Shown: piece after piece, positions 10,801 to 20,430 of the stretch
Layout of the letters: the number at the start of each line of letters is the position of its first letter
Numbering within the stretch: the stretch's first letter is position 1
Assembly: GCA_002179805.1 (NCBI GenBank)
Contig: NAVB01000304.1
Span: 1 to 20,430, forward strand
Length of the DNA: 20,430 bases
Direction: 5' to 3'
Origin: Acanthamoeba lenticulata
Taxonomy: Eukaryota > Discosea > Longamoebia > Acanthamoebidae
Position numbers and translations under genes: made by a program
Notes under the pieces: generated by a model
Told to the model about the DNA's origin: nothing
Databases searched by the model: none
The model's input: only the letters and a program-made list of their open reading frames with translations

Positions 10801-13600
10801 AAGGGCAACTGCTGGTATCAGCTCTTCCGACCAGAGTTCATGCGGGACCACGCCCCCACGGCGCTCTGCCCCGACGCGCTCTCGGCCTGGGGCCTTGTGC
10901 CCAGCGACCCGCAGGTCTCCTGCCCCCCCCCCACTGCGCCGGCAGCAGCTGATGGTCCTTTACCTGACACATCCCGTGATGGCGTGGCCCCGACAGGCAT
11001 TTGAAGAACACAACGCCGAAGTGGTGTACGCCACGGAGGTCCTGGTGACCAAGATCGTGCGGCTGTTCAGCGACAAGCTCAACTTCCGCTACGGCCCCGA
11101 GGTGCAGCGCACCTTCCAGATCCGGCAGATCATCCTCCATCTCCACCGCCAAGGGTGCCTCCTTTCTTCTACTTGCCTCTGCATTGCTTGGCGAATGACT
11201 CATGTGGCTGAGCGTGGATCCTGCACAGACTTAACGTGCGGTACCTGGGGCACGTCCGCCGATACGTGTCCAACGAGGCCCTGCGCTCCCTCCTGCGCTG
11301 CGAGATCATCGCGAGGTACGCGCCTCCTCCTCTGGCCTCAACTCGAGGCCGGCCGCCTTCAGTGTCTCATGCGTCCGCGTTCGTACGATGGCGCGGCGTT
11401 GGCAGGACGTTGAAGAACCTGCTGCGAGAGCGGTGGCGCAAGGTGCGGGGCGAGGGCCTCGCCGCCGTCACGGCCGAGTTCTACAACGAGGTGTTTGTGT
11501 GGCCCCAGCCCGAGTGGTGGCGCACCACGCTCCACCTCGAGGTCCGCAAGCGAGCGTTCCTCCTCCGGTGCGCCGTCGTCCACCTCTGCCTCCCATCCGT
11601 TGGAGATGTGCCACTCATGTGAGCGCACGCGAGCAGGAAGACCGATATGGAGCTGCTGCCGCCGGAGGACCGGTACTGGATCTGGCAGCGCGTGGACGAC
11701 ATGCTGGGCATCAGCTGGAACATCCCCTACCACAAGATTCTCACCATGTACATTCAACGTACGTAGCGCTTTCTTTTTTCTTTAATTTGATCTTATTTTC
11801 TCCATCGAATATTCATTTTTATTAATGTTTTTTATGCACTTATTCCTTCAAAATAAACCGACAGGACGCCGACCAATCACAGCATCGCATGTCAACGAGT
11901 CGCAGCGACCCATCATCGATCGCTTGTTCATTGTGTCGTTTTACGAAGGGCACGTCAAGTTCCAAAAGTGGAAGCGCAAGCGCAAGCTCAACGAGAACAT
12001 GATGGACATGTCCCGCCACACCGGTAACCAGCACCACTGCTGCTTGTTGTTTGCTGCTGCGCCCAACAACTCGTGTGCTCACACCGCGACCTCGCGCTCC
12101 GCTTGCATCTCGGCAGAGATGTCGGTGCGGGTGAAGGGCCCGGCGCGGGTGGCCAAGATGCTGGCGGCGACGGCGTCGGAGGAGATCCTGGCGGGCCGGC
12201 GCAAGCGACCACAGACGCAGTCGACGTTGCTGGGCGAGATCTTTGTCGAGGTCGACCTGCCTGAGGACGTGTGGCGCGGCGTGCGGTGGGACGAGCGCGT
12301 GTGCGAGAAGATCTGCGGCAAGTACCTCGAGACCCTCGAGTCCCTGACCAACGACGTGGCGGCCCTCAACAACTGGGCCATCGCCCTCAAGACCCTGGCC
12401 GTCATCAAGGCTCGCAAGCTCATCCAGCTCCTTCGTCGGCGGCAGATCACCGCGGCCCAGGTGCCCAACCTCACCTGGCTTTTCAAGGCCGCCTACGACA
12501 AGTACTGCGGTGCGGCGCCCCACAACACCACTTAAGGTCGCTGCTGGCATCATGCTGACGTGGGATTGTTGGTGGCTGCAGAGGCGCTGGAGGTGAGCGA
12601 CAAAGACGACAGCCTGTGGTACAACATGGGCGCTCTATGCTACGAAAACGCGCTCGCCGAACTCGAGCTGGGCAACAAGGACATCGCCGCTGGCCACCTC
12701 AACAACGCCCTCCGCAAGCTCGAGCACGTACGCGCGGCTTTCACCGCCCATCATAGCAACATGCTCACACACGTGTCCTCTCGCAGGTGCTGACGCTGCT
12801 CAAGGAACGCGAGGGCGGCGCCATTGGTAGCGTGGAGGAGACGATGGAGGTGTTTGGGGAGATCATCATCGGGCTGGGCGTCATCTACGCGATGAAGGCC
12901 TCGCTTGAGCCCTCGCTCACGCGCCAGGCCACGTCGCTGCTCAACAAGGCCCAGGGCCTGTGCTCACAGGTCAAGCAGCTCGAGCAGCAACGCGAGGCGC
13001 GCCAGCGCTGGCTGGCGCTCGAGCAGGCGCGGCTACAGGCCCGCGAGCGCTCGCGCGAGGCGCTCGGGCGCGAGGAGCTCGAAGAGTGGGAGAGCAACGA
13101 CGAGCTCGTCCTGTCGCGCTCGGACGCCTCACGCAAGGCCGGCAAGAAGGAGAAGAAACGCGAAGAGCGACGCGAGCGCAAGCGCGAGAAGAAGGAGGCC
13201 AAAAGGGAAAAAGTGCACGAGCAGCAGAAGGCCAAGGAGGCGGGCTCGGCCTGCCTCGAGGCCATGATCAAGGACATCCGGAAGCAGCTCAAGGCCAACG
13301 ACGCCCTATGGGCCTTCCTACGCAAGTACGTAGCAGCATCCTCTTCATTGCTTTGCTTTGGATCATGATGGTGTTGTTGTTGTGATCCTGACCCTGTTCT
13401 CCGCTCGCGCTGCGCGCAGAAGCGGGAGGGCGAAGGTGGGGGGAAAGTTGGCGCAGCCCATGATCCTCGATCGCCTGGCCTCCAACACCAAGCTGCCTCG
13501 CCTCTCCGCGGCCAGCGCCAGCTCGCCGAGCATCCCCAACACGCTCGCGAGCGAGGCTGGCTCCGATCAGCCCCGACTGCGCTCCTCTGCCCAGCTGTGA
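7879..13600 (+). CDS. CLU-domain (clustered-mitochondria-like) protein, 19 exons, 1413 aa
   Basis: CLU-family proteins bind mRNAs for mitochondrial proteins and control mitochondrial distribution; that role here is family inference. Exons: 7879-8152, 8263-8397, 8466-9520, 9588-9728, 9793-9907, 10000-10067, 10152-10203, 10275-10453, 10547-10689, 10782-10914, 10997-11154, 11229-11315, 11406-11567, 11637-11758, 11865-12023, 12117-12509, 12582-12727, 12787-13325, 13420-13600 (4242 nt). The core (about 490-765) contains FGGDEWAMKAAAHELKGL, LVNYRGWRLVASSVLPI and GDVEGHRGKDGRYYLLDTHR. Next come the GLNVRYLGHV helix region (about 818-828), a TPR-like hairpin (1126-1175) and a charged coiled coil (about 1220-1345). 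The N terminus is acidic and Gly/Ser-rich with three YxSQI-like motifs; I see no ubiquitin-like CLU_N domain. Start ATG lies in AAGATGG. It could belong to a CLU-related side branch and not be the true Clu orthologue. Confidence 0.85.
9241..9300 (+). repeat. Gly/Ser codon repeat in the CLU protein
   Basis: GGT/GGC/AGC-rich coding tract for a Gly-Ser linker between the acidic N-terminal region and the basic segment preceding the CLU core. Simple-sequence origin is likely. Confidence 0.7.
10758..10764 (+). other. Candidate branch-point TACTAAT
   Basis: Within CLU intron 9 (10690-10781), 17 bases before the acceptor AG, and close to the TACTAAC branch consensus. This intron is much more AT-rich than its neighbours. 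Confidence 0.5.
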
Positions 13601-13695
13601 GCCACGCGAACGACAGAGCTGCAGAGAACTGCCAACTGCCTTCATAATTGTTTTGATTTTATTTTGCTGTTTCTTTCTGTATTTCTTTTGGGTGA

Positions 13696-13701
13696 AATAA
13701 A
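13696..13701 (+). terminator. Candidate poly(A) signal AATAAA for the CLU gene
   Basis: AATAAA 95 bases after the CLU stop codon at the end of a T-rich 3' untranslated stretch (13626-13690). Confidence 0.6.
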
Positions 13702-13963
13702 CTTAATTAATCACGTGAGTGGGGTCTCGCGGAGCTGGTGCAAGCCGACGGGAGGCGGGAACGACAAACAATGAGAGACGACGGCACAGCCAATACGTGG
13801 CCAGTAACGTTCGCGTAATACTGGCGCGCAAACAGAACAGAAGTTGTCTCTACACTTCCTTCACCCGTCAAGCGAGCTTGTACTCGGCGGCGTGACTCCG
13901 CACCGGCACCAGCATTAGCGTTTAATCTTAGCCTCCTCGTTCTTGAGACTTACACTCATCAAG
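13702..13963 (+). promoter_or_regulatory. Promoter region of the first Costars-LIM gene
   Basis: 262 bp upstream of ATG 13964. Visible motifs are a CACGTG E-box/G-box (13712-13717), E2F-like GGCGGGAA (13754-13761), TAACGTTC (13805-13812) and bZIP-type TGACTC (13893-13898). No open frame of interest. The leader ends CATCAAG directly before ATG, as in the second paralogue. Confidence 0.55.
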
Positions 13964-16893
13964 ATGGAGAGCCCGCCCAGCGTTGTCCAGGCGGAGAGCA
14001 AGAAGGAGAAGAAGGAGCGCGAGAAGCGTGAGAAGCGCGAGAAGAAGGAGAAGGAAAAGGAGGAGAAGAAGCGCGTCAAGGAGGAGAAGCGCAAGGCCAA
14101 GGAAGCGCTCAAGTTGCAAAAGAAGCGCGAGAAAGAGGAGAAGAAGGAACTCAAGCGTATTGAGAAGGAAAAGCGGAGCCAGAGCAAGGCCAAGCCCAAC
14201 AATAATAACAATAACCCTCCGGTTGTGGCCGAAAGCGAAGCCGCCGGGCTTAGGCTCAACCAGAGTCACGAGGTCAAGCTTCCGCCAAGCCCCGGCGCAG
14301 AGCTCGACGAAATCGCAGCGGCCAAGGCTCGCAGCGCCACCTTCACCCCAGCCGCCATCTCCAAGTGGCAAAAGACCACCGGTAACGACGACAATGTCGA
14401 CTCTTCCTCGGCCGCGCCTGCCGTCGCACAGCCGACAAAGAACGAAGAGGCCGCGGAACTTTCACTAAAAAAGAACGAAAGCGAAGCTCCCGAGGAGGGC
14501 AAGGGTAAGGAGCCCGTCGACGACACAAACGAAGCCCAGGCCCAGGCCCAGGCCCAGGCCCAACCGACAGCAGCGCATGAGGAGGAGAAGCGCAAGCTCG
14601 AGGCGCAAGCTGAGGCGGCGGCCGAGAAGGAGCGAAGGCAGCGGGAAGCTACCGAGAGGGCCGAAGAGGAGGAGCGGCGACGCGAGGCCGAGAAGGCCGC
14701 CATGGAGGAGCGCGAGCGCCAGCTTCACCAACAGCAGGAAGAGCAGCACCGCGAGCGGCAGCTGGAACGCGAGCGACTCCAGCAGCAACAGCAGGAGCAG
14801 GCGCCCGCGCCTGTCGCAGTTGCGCAGCCACAACCGGTCCAACAGCAGAACGACGACGAGGTGGCAGCGGCGCTGGCTGACCTCAAGCGAATCGATCTCG
14901 AGGTGCTGGGCATCACCTGCTCGCAGCCGCTTGCGGCTATCCACGAGGACGCCGTAGCCGCCCCGACCCCGGCCTCGATCGAAGCTGAGGCCGCCGTCGC
15001 TGCCGCCGCAGAAGCCGAGGCCGCGGCTGCGGCTGCGGCCGCCGCTGAGGCCGAGCGACAGCGGGCGGAAGCTGTCGAGCGCGAGCGGCAGCTGGCTGAG
15101 GAGCAGCAGAGGGAACTGGAGGCCGAGCGCGAGCGACGGCTGGCCAAGGCCCAGGCTGAGGCGGACCGCCTGCGACGCGAGGCCGAAGAGGCCGAGCAGC
15201 AGAGGCAGGAGGAGCAGCAGCGACGGGAGGAAGAGCTTCGGCGTCAGGCCGAGGCCGAGGCTGAAGCGGCGGTAGAGGCCGAGCGCCGACGCCGCGACCA
15301 GGCCGAGGCCGAGCGCGAGCGCCTGCGGGCTGAGGCCACGGCTGCCGCGGTGGCCGCAGCAGCCGCGGAGGCCAAGCTGCCCGAGGTGACGGAGGCCGTG
15401 GAGCTTGTGGCCGACGCGGCAGTCAGCACACTCCAACACGTCGTCGAGCCCGCCGCGCCCAGCGCCGACGAGCCCGTCACCACGCAGCCGCAGTCGCAGC
15501 CGAGCGAACAGGTTCAGCAGCAGCAGGAGGAGAGCCACAAGCAAGAGCCGGAGCAGGAATCGGCGGCCCAGGCCGAAGCCCCTGCTGTGGCGGCCGCCGC
15601 GGTGGAAACGACGGCGGCGCTGACGCAGTCGGGCGAGGTCGGATCACCAAAGGGCAGCGCGCGGGACAAGCGCAAGACCTTTGCTGCCCCAAGCAGCAGC
15701 AAGAAGAGGCCCGAGATGCCGCCGCTGGCCAGCGAGGCTCCGGCCGCCGTCCCGGCCTCAGCCCCGGAGAGGTACGCGGACCTCTTCTTTTCGCCCTTCT
15801 CTATTTTATTCCTGTGTTGGCGTGGCGACTCACCGCGCGGTGGACGCGTGCTCAGGCGGCGCGCCTTCACGGGCGGAGCCGGCGCCGGGAAGGGCGTGGC
15901 TTCGCGCTGGCAGCAGGCCATGGACGCCAACCTCAATGCCAAGTCCCAGAACGTGCGTGCCCATGGCTCCGGTTTACTCATGGACTCGAAACGCAGCGAG
16001 ACTGATTCTGACGACCGATCGCCTTCGTGTGGTGCAGCTGTCGGACAAGATGGATGATCGCGTGGTCAAGGGCGTTCAGTGGATGGACTCCCAGATCCGC
16101 GCCCTCATCGCCGAGATCCAGAAGCTGGGCACCATCAAGGAGGACAAGCCCACGGTGAGCTTTGGCGTGCTGTTCGCGGCCACCATCGACACGATGCCGG
16201 CGCTGGCAGCGGCCATTGCGACGGCGAAGAAGCGCGGGGTGGTGGCGTACGAGGGCGACATGCTGCTGCAGTCGGTGCACGACGCTGTTGAGATCAGCTT
16301 GCTCAAGGACACCATCGAGGACTCGCCCGTCGAGCCTTCGCCTCGCCGCAAGACACCCGTACGTCATGACACAGAGCCTGCGCTCGCGGCTGGCCACCTG
16401 ATGACTGACCGGCGGTTGTGGCGGGACTCGCAGGCGGCAGCGGGCCACGCGCAGAGCGAGCCGGCGCTGAGCAACAACGAGAAGTGCGTGGCGTGCGGCA
16501 AGACGGCCTATCCGCTCGAGCGCGCCGTCGCCAGCGGTACCTGTGCTCCTCTGCTAAGTATGGCGTTGGGCACAGCGGGCTGACGCTGGCCACTGCATTT
16601 GTTGGGGACCAACGAGCAGGGAAGGTGTTCCACAAGAACTGCTTCAAGTGCAGCGTGTGCAAGTGCGTGCTCAAGGTCATCGACTATGCTCACCTCGACG
16701 GCACCTTTTACTGGTACATATGGCAGCCATCTCCAGTCTCCTTGTACGTTGTTTGTTGGGTAGAGGGCTGACCGCGGGGACCGCGTTTTGTGGGGTTATG
16801 GGGGCGAGCAGCCAAACGCATTTCCAGCAGCTGTTCCTCATGAATGGCGACTACAAGTCTGGCTTCAACAAAGCCGCCGAGGCCGGCCTGTAG
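13964..16893 (+). CDS. Costars-LIM protein A, coiled-coil form, 6 exons, 834 aa
   Basis: Probable actin-cytoskeleton adaptor. Exons: 13964-15771, 15856-15952, 16038-16358, 16434-16536, 16620-16713, 16812-16893 (2505 nt). Residues 10-75 are a Lys/Glu charged helix; about 200-510 is a Glu/Arg/Gln/Ala-rich coiled coil with a GCCCAG repeat and Ala runs. Costars (636 to about 730) shows IRALIAEIQKLGT, VSFGVLF, AKKRGVVAYEGDMLLQSVHD. One LIM domain follows with zinc ligands C760, C763, H781, C784, C787, C790, C808, H811, then QLFLMNGDYKSGF, close to EPLIN/LIMA1-type LIM domains. Costars is named for the C-terminal actin-regulatory region of STARS/ABRA. I start at ATG 13964; the frame is open 21 bases further upstream without an ATG. 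The upstream neighbour ends 363 bp away; a shorter paralogue follows in tandem. Confidence 0.88.
14534..14563 (+). repeat. GCCCAG hexanucleotide repeat
   Basis: Four perfect GCCCAG units plus GCCCAA encode an Ala-Gln repeat in the coiled-coil region of Costars-LIM A. It is absent from paralogue B and is likely to vary in length. Confidence 0.85.
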
Positions 16894-17163
16894 GCGAAGC
16901 TTCCATTTTGTTTTGTGTACCTCGATATTATTTATTTCTCTATAATTTATTCATTTTATTTATTCGGTAAATTTTTGTCATAACGTTCTCGTTCCTAAAA
17001 AGCACAACATTATCACCAAGAGGCGGGAAGCCGGCTTTTTGTTCTTGTAACGAGTCGCCTCACTCCAGACCTCCTGCTTTGGGGAGCTCGGAGTCACTCA
17101 GAACGTTGGGCGTTTTGTTTTAAATCGAATTGCTGAACGTTCTGAGCGCTGAACCACATCAAG
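16894..17163 (+). promoter_or_regulatory. Intergenic region between the two Costars-LIM genes
   Basis: 270 bp. The left part (16910-16980) is AT-rich 3' sequence of gene A with no exact AATAAA seen. The right part should be the promoter of gene B: TAACGTTC (16981-16988), E2F-like GGCGGGAA (17022-17029) overlapping the palindrome AAGCCGGCTT (17028-17037), GAGTCA (17091-17096, reverse of TGACTC) and palindromic GAACGTTC (17135-17142). No gene seen. Confidence 0.55.
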
Positions 17164-19051
17164 ATGGAGAGCCCGTCCAGCGTTGTCCAGACGGAGAGCA
17201 AGAAGGAGAAGAAGGAGCGCGAGAAGCGTGAGAAGCGCGAGAAGAAGGAGAAGGAAAAGGAGGAGAAGAAGCGCGTCAAGGAGGAGAAGCGCAAGGCCAA
17301 GGAGGATCTGAAGCTGCAAAAGAAGCGTGAGAAGGAGGAGCAGAAGGAACTCAAGCGGCGCGAGAAAGAGGAGAAGAGCAAGAACAAGAGCAAAGGCAAG
17401 TCAAGCAACGGTGGCAAACAGAGCAAGGAGCTGCCCGTTGAGGTGGTCGAGCAAGACGCCAAGAGCAGCTCCGAACCTGTTGAGGCTGCCGTCAAGACTG
17501 ATTCTGTGCTTACGGCCAAGGGAGAGAGTGGCGCAACTCCGGCCCAACTCAAGCGCGATGAGCAAGAGCATGACATCGCAGGCCATAATCCTCTTCCTCA
17601 CGATAGCGACCAAAGCTCTTCGTCTTCGCGTTCCGCTGACGATGAGGCTGCCGCAGCTGCTGTTGAAGAAGCAGAGGAGGAGCGGAGGCGGGAGGAAGCG
17701 GAGGAAAAGCGCAGGCGCGAGGATGCGGAGCAAGAGGCAGCGGCTGAGCGGGCAAGGGCACTCGCAGAGGCAGCCGAAAGGGCAGAACGAGAGCTAGCGG
17801 AGGCCGAGAAGGAGAGAAAGCGGGTGGAGGCAGAAGAGAAAGCGAAAAAGCAAGCAGCCAAGAAGGCGGAGGAAGAGGAAGAGAAAAGGAAGGAGAAGGC
17901 CGCCCATGAGGAACGCCAGCGTCAGCTGCTAAACCAGAAGAACAACGAAGACCAACCCACTCCTCCTGCTCATGACAGGTGTGAGCTTTCCTCAAACCAG
18001 ATCGGAGGTGGAGCAACGACTGATCGCGCTTTCTGTGTGCAGCAGGCCACGCGTTGCGCCGCAGGTCACCGTTTCTGCGCCCGCGGTTGCTGGTAAGGGC
18101 GGAGTGGCTTCTCGCTGGCAGCAGGCCATGGACGCCGACCTCAATGCCAAGTCCCAAAACGTATCTTCATGTTTTGTTGACATCCCAGGACGGACTACTG
18201 ATTGCCGTCATGTGGTGCAGTTGTCGGACAAGATGGACGATCGTGTGGTCAAGGGCGTTCAGTGGATGGACTCCCAGATCCGCGCCCTCATCGCCGAGAT
18301 CCAGAAGCTGGGCACCATCAAGGAGGACAAGCCCACGGTGAGCTTTGGCGTGCTGTTCGCGGCCACCATCGACACGATGCCGGCGCTGGCAGCGGCCATT
18401 GCGACGGCGAAGAAGCGCGGGGTGGTGGCGTACGAGGGCGACATGCTGCTGCAGTCGGTGCACGACGCTGTTGAGATCAGCTTGCTCAAGGACACCATCG
18501 AGGACTCGCCCACTGATCCTTCGCCCCGCCGCAAGGCACCGGTATGGACCGTCATTCTTTCTGATTTCGCACCACTGGCTTGCCAATTAAATGTGGTGGG
18601 GACTCGCAGGCGGCAGCGGGCCACGCGCAGAGCGAGCCGGCGCTGAGCAACAACGAGAAGTGCGTGGCGTGCGGCAAGACGGCCTATCCGCTCGAGCGCG
18701 CTGTCGCCAGCGGTACCTGCCATTACTCTCCTAGATCGCGGTACTGGCAGTCAAGCTAACGACAAGCGAGCAGGGAAGGTGTTCCACAAGAACTGCTTCA
18801 AGTGCAGCGTGTGCAAGTGCGTGCTCAAGGTCATCGACTATGCTCACCTCGACGGCACCTTTTACTGGTACACATATGGCAGCTCATTCTCCCTCCTGGC
18901 TTTGTTTGTTGATGGAGGACGGAGAGGGGCTGACCGATGTTGGGCATTGGGTGTTGGGAACAGTCAAACGCACTTCCAGCAGCTGTTCCTCATGAATGGC
19001 GACTACAAGTCTGGTTTCAACAAGGCCGCCGAGGCCAGCCAGTCAGGCTGA
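17164..19051 (+). CDS. Costars-LIM protein B, short form, 6 exons, 512 aa
   Basis: Tandem paralogue of the preceding gene with the same exon plan and intron phases. Exons: 17164-17978, 18043-18160, 18221-18541, 18610-18712, 18774-18867, 18964-19051 (1539 nt). The N-terminal charged helix (10-75) is almost identical to that of A. The central region is shorter (residues about 75-272), with one acidic/Ser stretch and one Glu/Ala/Arg coiled coil (about 160-255). Costars spans 312 to about 406. LIM ligands are C436, C439, H457, C460, C463, C466, C484, H487. The C terminus is ASQSG where A ends AGL. Intron 1 ends in GCAGCAG, so two acceptors 3 nt apart are possible (511 or 512 aa). The shorter central rod suggests a different spacing between partners (inference). 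Function is assumed to be cytoskeletal, as for A. Confidence 0.88.
18041..18045 (+). other. Tandem 3' splice acceptor (NAGNAG)
   Basis: Intron 1 of Costars-LIM B ends GTGTGCAGCAGG. Acceptance after 18042 gives Ser-Arg and acceptance after 18045 gives Arg; both keep frame, so a one-residue alternative isoform is possible. Confidence 0.6.

Positions 19052-20430
<1,379 letters not shown>

Larger units (their letters stand above)
13964..19051 (+). repeat. Tandem gene duplication (Costars-LIM A and B)
   Basis: Two direct, same-strand copies about 3.2 kb apart. By eye, 13992-14103 equals 17192-17303 over 112 bp, 16061-16328 equals 18244-18511 over 268 bp, 16434-16536 differs from 18610-18712 at one base, and 16620-16713 equals 18774-18867 over 94 bp. 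The central coiled-coil parts, introns and intergenic sequences are not alignable by eye. Confidence 0.9.

Noticed and set aside
14465..15544. Minus-strand leucine-rich open frame of 359 codons opposite the LIM A coiled coil
   Set aside because: Antisense of Glu/Gln/Arg codons gives Leu-rich sequence automatically; it looks like a membrane protein but is an artefact.
16155..16160. GTGAGC inside the Costars exon as a possible splice donor (also 18338-18343)
   Set aside because: It encodes part of TVSFGVLF, the conserved Costars core, and the frame continues through in both paralogues.

Overview
The window is nuclear DNA from a GC-rich, intron-rich amoebozoan, almost certainly Acanthamoeba. 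The right end encodes an actin whose first 341 residues match what I recall of Acanthamoeba castellanii actin. The other genes have short introns (59-125 bp) between GC-rich exons, and several have Dictyostelium-like domain combinations. No prokaryotic signals, transposons, tRNA genes or CRISPR arrays were seen.

Layout, left to right: (1) 5' part of an ELO-type very-long-chain fatty acid elongase on the minus strand, cut by the left edge. (2) A 528-bp divergent intergenic region. (3) A 17-exon plus-strand gene (1243-7645, 1673 aa) joining a degenerate RhoGAP domain, a RasGEF N-terminal module, a ~760-residue disordered linker and a complete Cdc25-type RasGEF domain. (4) A 19-exon plus-strand gene (7879-13600, 1413 aa) for a CLU-domain (clustered-mitochondria-like) protein. 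(5) and (6) Two tandem plus-strand paralogues (13964-16893, 834 aa; 17164-19051, 512 aa) with a lysine-rich/coiled-coil N terminus, a Costars domain and one C-terminal LIM domain. (7) Actin with one intron, cut by the right edge after residue 341.

Every exon chain was assembled by hand from reading-frame continuity, GT-AG borders and domain homology. In each complete gene the summed exon length is a multiple of three. Several neighbours act on the actin cortex or its small-GTPase control: a RhoGAP/RasGEF signalling protein, Costars (STARS/ABRA-related actin-regulatory fold), LIM, and actin. Co-regulation is inference only.

Main points of interest: a RhoGAP domain that has lost its catalytic residues yet is fused to an intact RasGEF; the Costars-LIM fusion; near-identical paralogue exons separated by diverged introns (gene conversion, possibly cDNA-templated); an unusual 5' splice-site consensus, GT(A/G)CG(T/C); a high share of stop-free introns of length 3n; three copies of a YxSQI-like motif in the CLU protein; and E2F-like sites upstream of the LIM genes and actin.
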